This document shows positions 36,302 through 46,403 of a DNA stretch of 64,000 bases, piece by piece. Position numbers and translations under genes: made by a program. Numbering within the stretch: position 1 is the stretch's first letter; each line of letters opens with the position of its first letter. The notes under the pieces were generated by a model that ran no database searches, was not told where the DNA came from, and worked only from the letters and a program-made list of their open reading frames with translations. Origin of the DNA: Meinhardsimonia xiamenensis (GTDB taxonomy: Bacteria; Pseudomonadota; Alphaproteobacteria; Rhodobacterales; Rhodobacteraceae); NCBI RefSeq assembly GCF_900102905.1, contig NZ_FNFV01000008.1:1-64000 (forward strand), read 5' to 3'.

Positions 36302-37626
36302 GCGGGAGGGTGTGCCGGCCCGCTCCCCTCGGTGCCGAGCCTTGCAAATTCCGCCGCCTGTCGCGGCGTCCAGCGCACCTTGATGTCGAAGCCGTCCTCA
36401 TCCTGCCTCTCGGCCACGACGACACCCTCTTCATGCAGCCACGCCCGCTCCCGCCCCTGGGAAAAATCCAGATGCAGATGCGCCTCGCGCCGCTCGCCCT
36501 CGAGCGCCGAGGCCATCGCCGCCTTCAGCGCCTCAAGCCCCTCCCCGGTCAGCGCCGAGACGGCGAAGACATGCGCATCGCGCGCCGCGCGGGCCTCGGC
36601 GGCGGCGCGCTCCTCGGGCGGGAGACGGTCGATCTTGTTCCACACCTCGAGGACCGGCACCGCCGGGTCAACGCCCAGATCCTCGAGAATGGCGCGCACA
36701 TCGGCCGCCTGTTCCTCGGTCTCGGGGTGGGAGATGTCGCGCACATGCACGACGAGATCGGCCGAAAGCACCTCCTCGAGCGTGGCACGGAAGGCCGCGA
36801 CAAGCTCGGTGGGCAGATCGGAGATGAAGCCCACAGTATCGGACAGGATCGGCTTCACCCCGCCGGGAAGCTCGATGCCCCGCATCGTCGGGTCCAGCGT
36901 GGCAAAGAGCATGTCCTTGGCCGTCACTTCCGCTCCGGTCAGCCGGTTGAAGAGGGTGGACTTGCCCGCGTTGGTGTAGCCCACCAGCGCGATGACCGGG
37001 TAAGGCACCTTGGCGCGGGCGGCGCGGTGCAGGGCGCGGGTCTTCTTCACCTTCTCGAGCTGGCGGCGCAGGCGCACCAGCGCCTCGTCGATGGCGCGCC
37101 GATCGGCCTCGATCTGCGTCTCGCCCGGACCGCCGACAAAGCCGAGCCCGCCGCGCTGGCGCTCAAGATGCGTCCAGGCGCGCACGAGCCGCGTGCGCTG
37201 GTAGGACAGCGCGGCCATCTCCACCTGCAAGACGCCCTCGCGGGTGCGGGCGCGCTCGGAGAAGATCTCGAGAATGAGGCCCGTGCGGTCGAGCAGCTTC
37301 ACCCCCCAGCGCTTCTCCAGATTGCGCTGCTGGACGGGGGTGACGGGGCCATCGACAAGGACAAGGTCGATCTTCTCTTCCTTGAACTTGCGGCCGAGCT
37401 CCTCGAGCTTTCCCGAACCGAAGAGCGTTCCGGGATGCGGGCGGTTCAGGCGCACCACCTCCGCTCCGACCACCACGAGATCGGGCAGCGCAGCGGCGAG
37501 TGCGACGGCCTCCTCAAGCGCCCGCTGGGGGTCGCGCCGGCGGCGCTCGGAGCCGGTCTCACGCGAGGGAATGTCGGGGTGCAGCACATGGGCGCGGGTG
37601 GGTCTGGCCTCCGTTTCGTGGCCCAT
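36298..37626 (-). CDS. hflX: GTPase HflX (ribosome-splitting, 50S-associated)
   Basis: HflX is a GTPase that binds the large ribosomal subunit and splits stalled or hibernating ribosomes under stress. The 442-residue protein has the HflX N-terminal domain (GTLFGSGKLEELGRKFKEEK, LVLVDGPVTPVQQRNLEKRW), the coiled-coil GGPGETQIEADRRAIDEALV and the G domain (G1 VALVGYTNAGKSTLF-type, G3 DTVGFISDLPTELVAAF, G4 NKID). The ATG at 37626 has GGAGGGG upstream. It follows hfq, the usual alphaproteobacterial order. Confidence 0.96.
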   Translation of the reverse strand: MGHETEARPTRAHVLHPDIPSRETGSERRRRDPQRALEEAVALAAALPDLVVVGAEVVRLNRPHPGTLFGSGKLEELGRKFKEEKIDLVLVDGPVTPVQQRNLEKRWGVKLLDRTGLILEIFSERARTREGVLQVEMAALSYQRTRLVRAWTHLERQRGGLGFVGGPGETQIEADRRAIDEALVRLRRQLEKVKKTRALHRAARAKVPYPVIALVGYTNAGKSTLFNRLTGAEVTAKDMLFATLDPTMRGIELPGGVKPILSDTVGFISDLPTELVAAFRATLEEVLSADLVVHVRDISHPETEEQAADVRAILEDLGVDPAVPVLEVWNKIDRLPPEERAAAEARAARDAHVFAVSALTGEGLEALKAAMASALEGERREAHLHLDFSQGRERAWLHEEGVVVAERQDEDGFDIKVRWTPRQAAEFARLGTEGSGPAHPPA

Positions 37627-37655
37627 CTCCACCCCTCCGGTTGCGGCTTTCCCGC

Positions 37656-37892
37656 TCAGTCCTCGCCCTCGTAGAGGCTGATCGGCTGGGAGGGCATGAC
37701 CGTGGAGATCGCATGCTTGTAGACAAGCTGCGACTGGCCGTCCCGGCGCAGGAGCACGCAGAAATTGTCGAACCAGGTGATCACCCCCTGCAGCTTGACG
37801 CCGTTGATGAGGAAGATGGTCACCGGAACCTTCGTCTTGCGGATGTGATTGAGGAACGCGTCCTGCAGGTTCTGCTTGTTTTCGCCGGCCAT
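37656..37892 (-). CDS. hfq: RNA chaperone Hfq
   Basis: Hfq is the hexameric Sm-like protein that pairs sRNAs with mRNAs; here it is 78 residues, with [20 protein letters not shown] (Sm1), [20 protein letters not shown] and the Sm2 [17 protein letters not shown]. The YKH RNA-binding motif is intact and the short C-terminus (EGED) is typical of alphaproteobacteria. I chose the ATG at 37892; a longer frame upstream to 38015 has no Sm features. In diazotrophic relatives Hfq also affects nitrogen regulation. Confidence 0.96.
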   Translation of the reverse strand: MAGENKQNLQDAFLNHIRKTKVPVTIFLINGVKLQGVITWFDNFCVLLRRDGQSQLVYKHAISTVMPSQPISLYEGED

Positions 37893-38027
37893 GGGTCTGC
37901 CTTCGTTCTGTCTCGCGTCGGTTCCGAACCCGCTTGGCGGGCCTTTCATGCACCGCGAAGTATGCTTTGCCCCCGCGCCAGTTTCCAGACCCAAATGCAG
38001 CCGATGGCGGCACATCCTCCGGTCACG

Positions 38028-39599
38028 TCATCGGCGCCAGATGTCAGGCGAGGCCAGCGCCACGATGGCCAGCGCCTCGAGCCGCCCCAGCACCATGGTC
38101 GCGGCGAAGATCAGCTTGGCGGCATCGCCGAGGCCGGAAAGCGCAACCGGCGCCGACTCGGCCACCTCTAGCAGCGGGCCGGTGGTGGTCAGTCCGGCGA
38201 TGGTCAGCACCAGCGTGGTCTCGAAGTCGAGACCGGTGAGCGAGAAGGCCAGCATCAGCGCCGCGATGGACAGGGCAAAGAGCATGAAGAAGAGCCACGC
38301 CACATAGGCCGCGCGCACCCCGTACTGCTCCCCCTTCCCTTCCGTGGCGCCGGATCCGGCGGAAATCGTCCCTCCGCCCACCACCGCGTTCGGATGCACC
38401 AGCCGCTCAAGCTCGCGCCTGCCATGCAGCGCAAGCGCATAGAGGCGCAGAAGTTTCACGCCGCCCGCCGTTGTTGCCACGCCGCCACCGAAGACGGCCA
38501 GCCCGAGCAACAGAAGCCCCGGCGTGTGCAGCCCCGACCAGTTCTGCGCCGCTTCCCAGCCGCTCGAGACAAAGCCCGTGGTCGTCAGGAAGGATGCCGT
38601 GGTGAAGATGCCACCCCAGAGCGCCCGCGCCGCCTCGAACACATCCTGCCCGCTTCGCACCTCGACCGCGCCCCACCAGTGCCGCAGGAACAGCGCTGCC
38701 GATACCGCACCAATCAGCGCGAGGCCGAGCCGCAGCTCCGGATCGGCGCGCAGCTCGCGCCCCCACCGTGTTCCGCGCTCGCGGGTAAAGCTGCGACGGC
38801 TGAGCGCGAAGACCAGGAACAGAAGGACAAGTGCCTCCCCGGCCAGGCCTGCCCCCGCACCGGTCGTCCCGCCCACCGGCGAGATGCCGCTTGTGGCCAG
38901 TGTCGACATGGCGTGGCACAGCGCAACGAGCGGCTGGTCGCCGGCGATGAGGAGCCCCACCCACAGCGCCAGCGTCAGGGCGCCATAGACCGGCGCGAGC
39001 ATCACCCCGAAGCGGCGCAGACGCACGGCCGGGTCGGCCACTTCCGCGATCGCTCCCTTGCGTTCCAGGCGCCCCGCGCGCGCGGGCGCGAGCACCTCGA
39101 ACCCGCCTATGCCAAGGGGCGCGAAGATGGCCACCGCCGCCAGCAGCGCAAAGAAGCCGCCCATCCACGCCACGAGCGCCCGCCACAGGTGTTCCGTCCC
39201 GCTCAGCCGGGCCGGGTCGGGAAAAAGCGTCGCCCCGGTCGTGGTGAGGCTCGAGACCATCTCCAGATAGGCATTGAGAAACCGCGTGTTCCCGACCGCC
39301 TGATGAAACGGCAGCGCCAGGACAAGCGGCAGAAGCGCATAGGCCCCTACGAGCGTGGCCAGATAGCTGCCGGCCGGGCGGCGCCGGGCGCCGGGCGCCA
39401 GCGCCAGCGCGAGCATCGCCGCCAGCGCCAGCGTCAGCCCGCCGTAGGCAAGAAAGCTGCGCGCATCCGCGCTCTCGCCCGAGGCGAGACCATAGGCGCC
39501 GGGGACGAACATCATCACCCCCGACACGCCAACCAGCATCACCGCCGGCGGAAGCGCGGCGGCACGGGTGGCGTGGTCAGCCGTACGTGACGCCGACAT
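38028..39599 (-). CDS. trkH: TrkH family potassium/sodium transport membrane protein
   Basis: TrkH is the pore subunit of the Trk K+ uptake system, 523 residues with about ten hydrophobic segments. K+ selectivity filter loops are visible as TTTGATLFPD, TSGISPVGG, TTTGF and TTTGP, one in each of the four pore repeats. VATTAGGVKLLRLYALALHG is the cytoplasmic gating-loop region. The start overlaps trkA by 23 nt, so the pair is cotranslated. Confidence 0.95.
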   Translation of the reverse strand: MSASRTADHATRAAALPPAVMLVGVSGVMMFVPGAYGLASGESADARSFLAYGGLTLALAAMLALALAPGARRRPAGSYLATLVGAYALLPLVLALPFHQAVGNTRFLNAYLEMVSSLTTTGATLFPDPARLSGTEHLWRALVAWMGGFFALLAAVAIFAPLGIGGFEVLAPARAGRLERKGAIAEVADPAVRLRRFGVMLAPVYGALTLALWVGLLIAGDQPLVALCHAMSTLATSGISPVGGTTGAGAGLAGEALVLLFLVFALSRRSFTRERGTRWGRELRADPELRLGLALIGAVSAALFLRHWWGAVEVRSGQDVFEAARALWGGIFTTASFLTTTGFVSSGWEAAQNWSGLHTPGLLLLGLAVFGGGVATTAGGVKLLRLYALALHGRRELERLVHPNAVVGGGTISAGSGATEGKGEQYGVRAAYVAWLFFMLFALSIAALMLAFSLTGLDFETTLVLTIAGLTTTGPLLEVAESAPVALSGLGDAAKLIFAATMVLGRLEALAIVALASPDIWRR

Positions 39600-40953
39600 G
39601 GATCAGCTGAATGACTTCGGGCACGTCCTTGGTCATGGCGAAGATCGCCACCACGTCGCCCACCTCGATTCGGGTCTCGCCCGTGGGGCGGATCACCTCG
39701 CCGTCTCGCAGGATGCCCCCCACGAGCGCGCCCTCGGGAAAATCGATGTCACGGATCGCGTGGCCGGCGATCCCGGTGGTCGAGCGCACTTCCGCCTCGA
39801 TCAGCTCCGCCTCGCCGTCGCCGATCGCATAGACCGAGCGCAGCCGGCCATAACGCACATGGCGCAGGATGGAGGAAACCGTCGTCGCCCTCGGGTTGAT
39901 GTAGGCGTCGATCTGCAGCGGCTCCATCAGCGTTGCGAGGCTCGGGTCGTTGATGAGACAGATCGACATGGGGCAGCCCGCCGCGCGCGCCCGGACCGCA
40001 GCCAGCAGGTTGGTCTTGTCATCATCGGTCACCGCGAGGATGGCGTCGGCGCGGGAAATGCCCGCCTCGTCGAGAATCTCCGCATCCATCCCGTCACCGT
40101 GCAGCACGATCGTGCGCTCCAGCTCGTCGGCGGCTTTCTCGGCGCGGACACGGTCGCGCTCGATCACCCGAAGGCGCATGCGCCTCGGCCCCGTCTCAAG
40201 CGCGCGTGCCACCCTCAGCCCGACGTTGCCACCGCCCACGATCACGATCCGCTCCTGCGGCTTCACCTCCTTGCCGAAGATCTCGAGGGTGCGGTTGACG
40301 TCGTCGACATGGGTGAAGACGTAGACCTGGTCGCCGGCGAAGAGCTGATCTTCGGGATCGGGGGCAAACAGCACCCCCTCGCGCCGCACGCCGACGACGA
40401 TGGCGCGAAGGGTCGAGAAAAGGTCGGTGAGCTGGCGCAGCGGCGTGTTGAGCACTGGGCAGTCGTCATCGAGCTGGATGCCCAGAAGCTGCGCGCGCCC
40501 GTCCAGAAACGTGGCGATATCGAAGGCCGCCGGCGCCGACAGTCGCCTGAGCGCGGCCTCGGCCACCTCGCGCTCGGGGCTGATGACCACCTCGATGGGC
40601 AGATGCTCCTTCCGGTACAGGTCGGCATAATCCGGCGCGAGATAGGAGTCGGCGCGCAGGCGCGCCACCGTGCGCGTGACATTGAACACCGAGTAGGCCA
40701 CCTGGCAGGTGACCATGTTGACCTCATCGGAGTGCGTGGCGGCGATCACCATGTCCGCATCGCGCGCACCCGCTCGATCGAGCACATCGGGGTAGCTGGC
40801 AAAGCCGGTCACACCCTGCACGTCGAGCGTATCGGTGGCCCGGCGCACAAGTTCGGGGTCGCGGTCGACAACCGTCACGTCATGCTCCTCGCGGGAGAGC
40901 TGACGCGCGATCTGCCAGCCGACCTGACCGGCGCCGCACACGATGACCTTCAT
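39577..40953 (-). CDS. trkA: Trk potassium uptake regulatory protein TrkA
   Basis: TrkA is the NAD(H)/nucleotide-binding peripheral subunit that gates TrkH. The 458 residues contain two RCK_N Rossmann domains (MKVIVCGAGQVGWQIARQLS at the start, RIVIVGGGNVGLRVARALET at about 230) each followed by an RCK_C domain. The ATG has GAGGGA upstream. It follows ntrX after a 152-bp gap that contains GC-rich hairpins, so it may have its own promoter or be read through from ntrYX as in related bacteria. Confidence 0.96.
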   Translation of the reverse strand: MKVIVCGAGQVGWQIARQLSREEHDVTVVDRDPELVRRATDTLDVQGVTGFASYPDVLDRAGARDADMVIAATHSDEVNMVTCQVAYSVFNVTRTVARLRADSYLAPDYADLYRKEHLPIEVVISPEREVAEAALRRLSAPAAFDIATFLDGRAQLLGIQLDDDCPVLNTPLRQLTDLFSTLRAIVVGVRREGVLFAPDPEDQLFAGDQVYVFTHVDDVNRTLEIFGKEVKPQERIVIVGGGNVGLRVARALETGPRRMRLRVIERDRVRAEKAADELERTIVLHGDGMDAEILDEAGISRADAILAVTDDDKTNLLAAVRARAAGCPMSICLINDPSLATLMEPLQIDAYINPRATTVSSILRHVRYGRLRSVYAIGDGEAELIEAEVRSTTGIAGHAIRDIDFPEGALVGGILRDGEVIRPTGETRIEVGDVVAIFAMTKDVPEVIQLIHVGVTYG

Positions 40954-41105
40954 GACACGATCCCTCGCCGTCCCTCAGGGCACAGAAGCTTGGCAGAGCC
41001 GGACCGGAGCGTCAACGCCTCTCGCGACATTCCGCCCGTGTGGCCATCGCTCGCGCGGGCCTCGCCGGGGACGGGGCGGCATCCCCGCGGCCGGATCATG
41101 CGCCA

Positions 41106-42524
41106 TCAGCCGCCCTGCGCCTCCTGCCGCTCATCCTCGCTGCGGGCCGGGCGGCCGCCGGCGCGGCTCGAGGTGACCACACCGAGCGACTTGAGCTTGC
41201 GGTGCAGCGCCGAGCGCTCCATGCCCACGAAGGCGGCGGTGCGCGAGATGTTGCCGCCGAAACGGTTGATCTGGGTCAGCAGGTATTCGCGCTCGAAGGC
41301 TTCGCGGGCCTCGCGCAGCGGCAGCGTCGCAAGCTCCGGCGAGAGGATCACCCTGCTCTCGCCATTCGGACGCTCCTCCTCGGCGGGAATTTCGTCGGGA
41401 GTGATGGGGCCGCTGCCATCACCGAGAATGAGGATGCGCTCAATGACATTGCGCAGCTGGCGAACGTTGCCCGGCCAGTTCATCGCCTGCAGGAGCGCTG
41501 CCGCCTCTTCGGACAGCGCACGCTTCGGCAGCCCCTGGGTGCGGTGAAACTGCTCGATGAAATGCCGCGCCAGAAGCGGGATGTCGTCGCGCCGCTCGGC
41601 AAGAGAGGGCACCGCGACCGGCACCACATTGAGGCGATGATAAAGCTCCTGGCGGAACCGCCCGGCGGCCACCTCCGCCTCAAGATCGCGGCAGGTTGAG
41701 GAAATCACGCGCACATCGACGCTGATCTTGTCGCCCCCGCCCACGCGCGGAAACTGCTGCTCGACCAGCACCCGCAGGAGCTTCGACTGCGTCCCCGAGG
41801 GCAGATCGGCCACCTCGTCGAGAAACAGGATGCCGCCATCGGCCTGTTCCAGAAGCCCCTGTTCGACCCCGCGCTCGGAGCTCTCGCGGCCAAACAGCAC
41901 CTCTTCCATCCGCTCGGGCTCGATGCTCGCGCAGTTGACCGAGATGAAGGGCCCGTCGCGGCGGTTGGAGTTGGCATGGATGTAGCGGGCGGCGACCTCC
42001 TTGCCGCTGCCGGCGGGCCCGGTGAGCATCACCCGCGCGTTCGAGCGCGTGACCTTGTCAAGCTGGGACTTGAGCGCGCGGAAGGCGGGCGAGACGCCGA
42101 TCATCTCCGCCGCCGTGGCCTCGCGCCGGCGCAGCGCGAGATTCTCCCGCCTCAGCCGCGAGGTCTCCATCGCCCGGCGGATGACCACGAGAAGCTGGTC
42201 GATGTTGAAGGGCTTCTCGATGAAGTCATAGGCGCCCTGCTTGATCGCGGCCACGGCGATCTCGATGTTGCCGTGACCGGAGATGATCACCACCGGAATG
42301 CCCGGATGCTCGCGCTTGACCGCCTTGAGGATGTCGATGCCGTCCATCCGGCTGTCCTTGAGCCAGATGTCGAGGACGATGAGCGCCGGCGGCTCCTCGG
42401 CGATGGCGGCCATGCAATCCTCGGCATTGGCCGCGAGCCGTGTCGCATAGCCTTCGTCCTCGAGAATGTCGCCGATCAGCTCGCGGATGTCCTTCTCGTC
42501 GTCCACGATCAGGATGTCACTCAT
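41106..42524 (-). CDS. ntrX: Nitrogen/redox response regulator NtrX
   Basis: NtrX is the response regulator of the NtrYX pair, linked to nitrogen metabolism, redox control and envelope functions. The 472 residues contain a receiver domain with phospho-Asp52 (LIVLDIWLKDSRMDG), an AAA+ domain with Walker A (TGPAGSGKEVAARYIH) and Walker B (GGILFLDEVADLPSG), and a Fis-type HTH (RTAAFVGMERSALHRKLKSL). The sigma54 GAFTGA loop is absent (LFGRESSERGVEQGLLEQAD). The ATG at 42524 has GAGGAGGAG upstream. Confidence 0.96.
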   Translation of the reverse strand: MSDILIVDDEKDIRELIGDILEDEGYATRLAANAEDCMAAIAEEPPALIVLDIWLKDSRMDGIDILKAVKREHPGIPVVIISGHGNIEIAVAAIKQGAYDFIEKPFNIDQLLVVIRRAMETSRLRRENLALRRREATAAEMIGVSPAFRALKSQLDKVTRSNARVMLTGPAGSGKEVAARYIHANSNRRDGPFISVNCASIEPERMEEVLFGRESSERGVEQGLLEQADGGILFLDEVADLPSGTQSKLLRVLVEQQFPRVGGGDKISVDVRVISSTCRDLEAEVAAGRFRQELYHRLNVVPVAVPSLAERRDDIPLLARHFIEQFHRTQGLPKRALSEEAAALLQAMNWPGNVRQLRNVIERILILGDGSGPITPDEIPAEEERPNGESRVILSPELATLPLREAREAFEREYLLTQINRFGGNISRTAAFVGMERSALHRKLKSLGVVTSSRAGGRPARSEDERQEAQGG

Positions 42525-42546
42525 CACTCGCTCCTCCTCGCCGCGC

Positions 42547-44898
42547 TCACACCGCCGCGTTGCGGTCGGGCGCGTTTTCATTTCGGCTGCTCGTGCCGTG
42601 CCGGCCGCCGCCGTTCTGCGCGCCGGACAGGGCGTCGGCGGCAAGCGCAAGACGGATGACCGCCCGGGCGCCGCGCCGGGCACCCTCCGCGAAGGGCGCG
42701 GCATCCTCGAGCGTCAGCGTCCCGCCGTGCTCCTCGATGATCTTCTTGACGATGGGCAGGCCAAGGCCGGTGCCCTTCTCGCGGGTCGTCACATAGGGCT
42801 CGAAGAGGCGGGCGCGGTCCTCGGGCAGGCCGATGCCGTTGTCTTCGATGGTGATGACGGCCGCATCCCCCTCGCGCCCGAGCCGAAGCCTGATCTCGCC
42901 CGGATAATCCTCCAGGCCTTCCTTTTCAACAATGCTTTCAATAGCTTCACCGGCGTTCTTCAAAAGGTTTGTGAGCGCCTGCGAGATCATCGTGTCATCG
43001 ACATCGGCCCAGAGCGGTTCCTCGGGGATTTTGACTTCGAGGCGCACATGCGGCAGGCCCGCTTCCTGAAGCATGGCGGCATCGCGCACGAGGCGGTTGA
43101 GCTCCTGGCGCCGCCGGTCGGGCTCGGGCATGCGGGCGAAGCGGGAGAATTCATCGACGATCCGGCGCAGATCATCGGTTTGCCGCACGATCACGTCGGT
43201 GGCGCCCTCGAGCACCTCGGCATCCGCCTCATCGAGCTTGCGTGACAGACGCCGCCGCAGGCGCTCGGCCGACAGCTTGATGGGGGTGAGGGGGTTCTTG
43301 ATCTCGTGGGCGATGCGCCGGGCGACATCCCCCCAGGCCGCCATGCGCTGGGCGGCGACGAGATCGGTGACATCGTCGAAGGTGACGACGTAGCCCTCGA
43401 GCGTGCCATCCTCGGCGCGGCGCGCGCTCATGCGCACCAGCAGGTTCTCCTGCTTGCCGCCGCGCACGAGCTTCACCTCCTCCTGCACCGATTCGGCACC
43501 GCCCTGCATCAGGCGCGCCAGGAGCGGGCCGAATTCGGGCACCAGAACCGCCAGATGCGGCGCGTCCACCACGCCCGCGTCAAGCCCGAGCAGCCGCTCG
43601 GCGGCACGGTTGACCAGCGTCACCCGCCCCGCGGCATCGAGCGCGACCACCCCGGCCGTGACCGATGACAGCACCGAGTCGAACAGCCGCCGGCGCCGCT
43701 CGGTCTGCGCGTGAGCATCGAGAAGCGCGTCGCGCTGGAGCTTCAGTTGCCGCGTCATCTGGTTGAAGATGCGCCCGAGCATGGCGATCTCGTCGTCGCT
43801 GCGCTCTTCCTCCACGCGCACATCGAGATCGCCCGCCCCCACGCGCTGCACCGCCCCGGCCAGCCGGCCCACAGGGCGCGACAGGCGTTCGGCGAACCAC
43901 AGGCCGAGCCAGATCGCGGCGAGGATCATGATGACCGCAAAGCCAAGATAGAGCAGCCCGAACTCGAACAGCACGCGCCCCCGCTCGCTTTCGAGCTGGT
44001 GATAGAGTTGCGCCGTCTGCTGGGTCTCGTCGAGCAGGGCGAGAAGGTCGCCGTCAACCCTGCGGCTGACATAGAGGAAGCGGTCGAAGAACCCCGGCAG
44101 CGCCACCAGCGCGCGGAATTCGTCATTGGCCCAGTCCTCGATGATGACCGTCTCGCCCTCGGCCGCGCGGCGGATGTCCTCCTCGGATGGCGGTTCGTAA
44201 TCGAAGAGGTAGGAGCGCTCGCCGCGCGCGACGATATTGCCGGCACCGTCGATCACGAAGGCTTCGGCAAGCCCCCGCTGGATCAGCGACTGGCCCTGGG
44301 TCAGCTCCTGGCGCAGCGCTCCGGTCGAGATGATCAGGCCGGCGGCCCGGCGCCGCGCGAGGTAGCGCGCCAGCGCCTCGGCGTCTTCGGCAAGCCCCTC
44401 GCGATGCTCCCGCTCGTAGGCCTGCGCGGCTTCCAGCGAGGAGCCGACCACACTGCGCACCCGCTCCGAGAACCATCCCTCAAGCCCCATGTTCACGGTC
44501 AGCGCCGCAAACACGGCGACCAGAACCGTCGGCATCAGCGCCAGCCCCGCAAACACGACCGTCAGACGCAAGTGCAGCCGCGAGCCGGCCGAGCGCGCGC
44601 GCCGCGCCGCGATCATCTGGGCAATCCGGCTCATGACCAGCGCCGCCAGCACCAGCACATAGACAAGGTCGGCCAGCAGCACGAGGCGCAGCGTCATCAC
44701 CGAACCCGCCTGGTCGAAGGGGCCGAACACCAGATAGGTGGCTACGGCGAGAAGCGGGCCGAGCACGATCAGTCCGAGGGTGGCCGCCGTGCGCAGCCAC
44801 CGGGAATGGCGCAATGACACCAGCGCCTCGAGGATCCCGCCCCCTGTGCCTGGACGCACCGATGTGCGCACGCTGCTCACCCTCGCCATGCGGGCCAT
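42547..44898 (-). CDS. ntrY: Sensor histidine kinase NtrY
   Basis: NtrY is the membrane sensor partner of NtrX. The 783-residue protein has N-terminal membrane helices (about 36-60, 70-90, 108-130), a periplasmic segment to about 310, another helix (about 318-340) and a HAMP domain. A PAS domain follows (FDSVLSSVTAGVVALDAAGR), then HisKA with RRIAHEIKNPLTPIKLSAER and HATPase_c with N, G1 (DNGIGLPEDRARLFEPY) and G2 (GTGLGLPIV) boxes. The ATG has GGGAGG upstream. The gap to ntrC (122 bp) contains a CCCCGGTCACGCCGGGG stem. Confidence 0.95.
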   Translation of the reverse strand: MARMARVSSVRTSVRPGTGGGILEALVSLRHSRWLRTAATLGLIVLGPLLAVATYLVFGPFDQAGSVMTLRLVLLADLVYVLVLAALVMSRIAQMIAARRARSAGSRLHLRLTVVFAGLALMPTVLVAVFAALTVNMGLEGWFSERVRSVVGSSLEAAQAYEREHREGLAEDAEALARYLARRRAAGLIISTGALRQELTQGQSLIQRGLAEAFVIDGAGNIVARGERSYLFDYEPPSEEDIRRAAEGETVIIEDWANDEFRALVALPGFFDRFLYVSRRVDGDLLALLDETQQTAQLYHQLESERGRVLFEFGLLYLGFAVIMILAAIWLGLWFAERLSRPVGRLAGAVQRVGAGDLDVRVEEERSDDEIAMLGRIFNQMTRQLKLQRDALLDAHAQTERRRRLFDSVLSSVTAGVVALDAAGRVTLVNRAAERLLGLDAGVVDAPHLAVLVPEFGPLLARLMQGGAESVQEEVKLVRGGKQENLLVRMSARRAEDGTLEGYVVTFDDVTDLVAAQRMAAWGDVARRIAHEIKNPLTPIKLSAERLRRRLSRKLDEADAEVLEGATDVIVRQTDDLRRIVDEFSRFARMPEPDRRRQELNRLVRDAAMLQEAGLPHVRLEVKIPEEPLWADVDDTMISQALTNLLKNAGEAIESIVEKEGLEDYPGEIRLRLGREGDAAVITIEDNGIGLPEDRARLFEPYVTTREKGTGLGLPIVKKIIEEHGGTLTLEDAAPFAEGARRGARAVIRLALAADALSGAQNGGGRHGTSSRNENAPDRNAAV

Positions 44899-45020
44899 GT
44901 CGCCTCCCGCGCTTGCGCGGCAGGGTGCGGCCCGACGTCATGCCGCCTGCCCGTGGCCTTGCCCCGGTCACGCCGGGGACGGCGCCCCTGCGGCCCATTT
45001 GCCACGGGTGTGTGACCTTC

Positions 45021-46403
45021 CTACATCAGTTTGCGGCGGCGTGTCACCTCAATATCGAGGTCGGTGATCTTCTTGCGCAGCGTATTGCGGTTGATCCCGA
45101 GCAGCTCGGCGCACTTGGCCTGATTGCCGCCGGTCGCGTCGAGGGCGATCTCGATCAGCGGCGTCTCCATCTCGCGCAGGATGCGCTGGTAGAGGCCTGG
45201 CGGCGGCAGCTCGCCGCCATGCAGGTCGAAATAGCGCTTCAGGTGGCGCGCGATCGCATCCGAAAGGCGTTCGCCGTCGGTCTGCCCGGTGGCGGCGCGG
45301 GAAGGCTCCGAGCCGATCAGCGCGCGCACTTCCGCCGCGGAAATCTCCGGCTCGGTGGCGGTCACGGCAAGGCGGCGCAAGGCGTTCTCGAGCTGGCGCA
45401 CATTGCCCGGCCAGCTGTAGGCGCGCAGAAGCGCCATCGCCTCATCCGACAGCCGGCGTGGCGCCAGTCCGGCCTGCACGGCGCGGGCCAGGAAGTGATC
45501 GGCCAGAAGCGGGATGTCATCGATGCGCTCGCGCAGGGGCGGCATCGTGAGCTGCACGCCCGAGAGCCGGTAGAACAGGTCGCGCCTGAACGCACCCTCG
45601 TCGGTGCGACGGGCCAGATCCGTCTGGCTGGTGGCGATGATGCGCGGCGCGCCCTCCTGCGGCAAGGCGTCGAGAAGGCGCACAAGGCGCGACTGTGTGG
45701 CCGGGTCGAGATCGCCCGCCTCCTCGATCAGCAGCGTGCCCGCCCCGGCGCGGGCGATGATGCGCTGCGCCTGATCGGCATCGGCGAGCTCGGCCATGCC
45801 GGCGGCCACGAACGGCAGGTTGCGCCGGTCCGAGAGATCATGCACGGCCCGCGCGATGAGCGACTTCCCGGTGCCGGACTCCCCGAGCACGAGGATCGCC
45901 AGCTCGGTGTTCATGACCCGCGCCACCAGGCGGTAGATGGCCTGCATCGCCGGGGTGCGCCCGATCAGAGGCAGCCCGTCGCCCGCTGCCCCCTGCTGGG
46001 CGGTCTCCGGCACGGGCGGCCGCGCGGGCCGGGCGCGCCGGCGGATCTCGAGCCCGCGCGCGGCGCGCTTCATCAGGTCGGGCAGGTCGAAGGGCTTGGG
46101 CAGGTAATCGAAGGCCTCGAGCTCGGTGGCGCGGATCGCGGTCATGATCGTGTTCTGCGCCGAGATCACGATCACCGGCAGGCCGGGGCGCTCCTGCGCG
46201 ATCTTCGGCAGCGCCTCGAGCCCGTTGCCATCGGGCATGACCACATCGGTGATGACGAGATCACCCTTGCCCTCCTGCACCCAGCGCATGAGCGTGGTCA
46301 TCGACGAGGTCGCATGCACCCGGCAGCCCGCCCGCGTAAGCGCCTGGGTGAGCACCGTGCGGATGGTGCGATCGTCATCGGCGACGAGTACGGTTCCGTC
46401 CAT
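45021..46403 (-). CDS. ntrC: Nitrogen regulator NtrC (NR-I), sigma54-independent type
   Basis: NtrC responds to NtrB under nitrogen limitation. The 460 residues contain a receiver domain (phospho-Asp53, [11 protein letters not shown]), an AAA+ domain with Walker [18 protein letters not shown], and a C-terminal Fis-type HTH ([20 protein letters not shown]). In the AAA+ domain the ELFGHEKGAFTGA loop is missing, replaced by [20 protein letters not shown], and Walker B reads [11 protein letters not shown]. This matches the known R. capsulatus NtrC, which activates sigma70 rather than sigma54 polymerase. TGATG overlap with ntrB. Confidence 0.95.
   Translation of the reverse strand: MDGTVLVADDDRTIRTVLTQALTRAGCRVHATSSMTTLMRWVQEGKGDLVITDVVMPDGNGLEALPKIAQERPGLPVIVISAQNTIMTAIRATELEAFDYLPKPFDLPDLMKRAARGLEIRRRARPARPPVPETAQQGAAGDGLPLIGRTPAMQAIYRLVARVMNTELAILVLGESGTGKSLIARAVHDLSDRRNLPFVAAGMAELADADQAQRIIARAGAGTLLIEEAGDLDPATQSRLVRLLDALPQEGAPRIIATSQTDLARRTDEGAFRRDLFYRLSGVQLTMPPLRERIDDIPLLADHFLARAVQAGLAPRRLSDEAMALLRAYSWPGNVRQLENALRRLAVTATEPEISAAEVRALIGSEPSRAATGQTDGERLSDAIARHLKRYFDLHGGELPPPGLYQRILREMETPLIEIALDATGGNQAKCAELLGINRNTLRKKITDLDIEVTRRRKLM

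Noticed and set aside
37920-37945. CCCGCTTGGCGGG followed by CCTTT as a plus-strand terminator upstream of hfq
   Set aside because: No plus-strand transcript enters this region; all neighbours are on the minus strand, so it is probably just leader structure of hfq.
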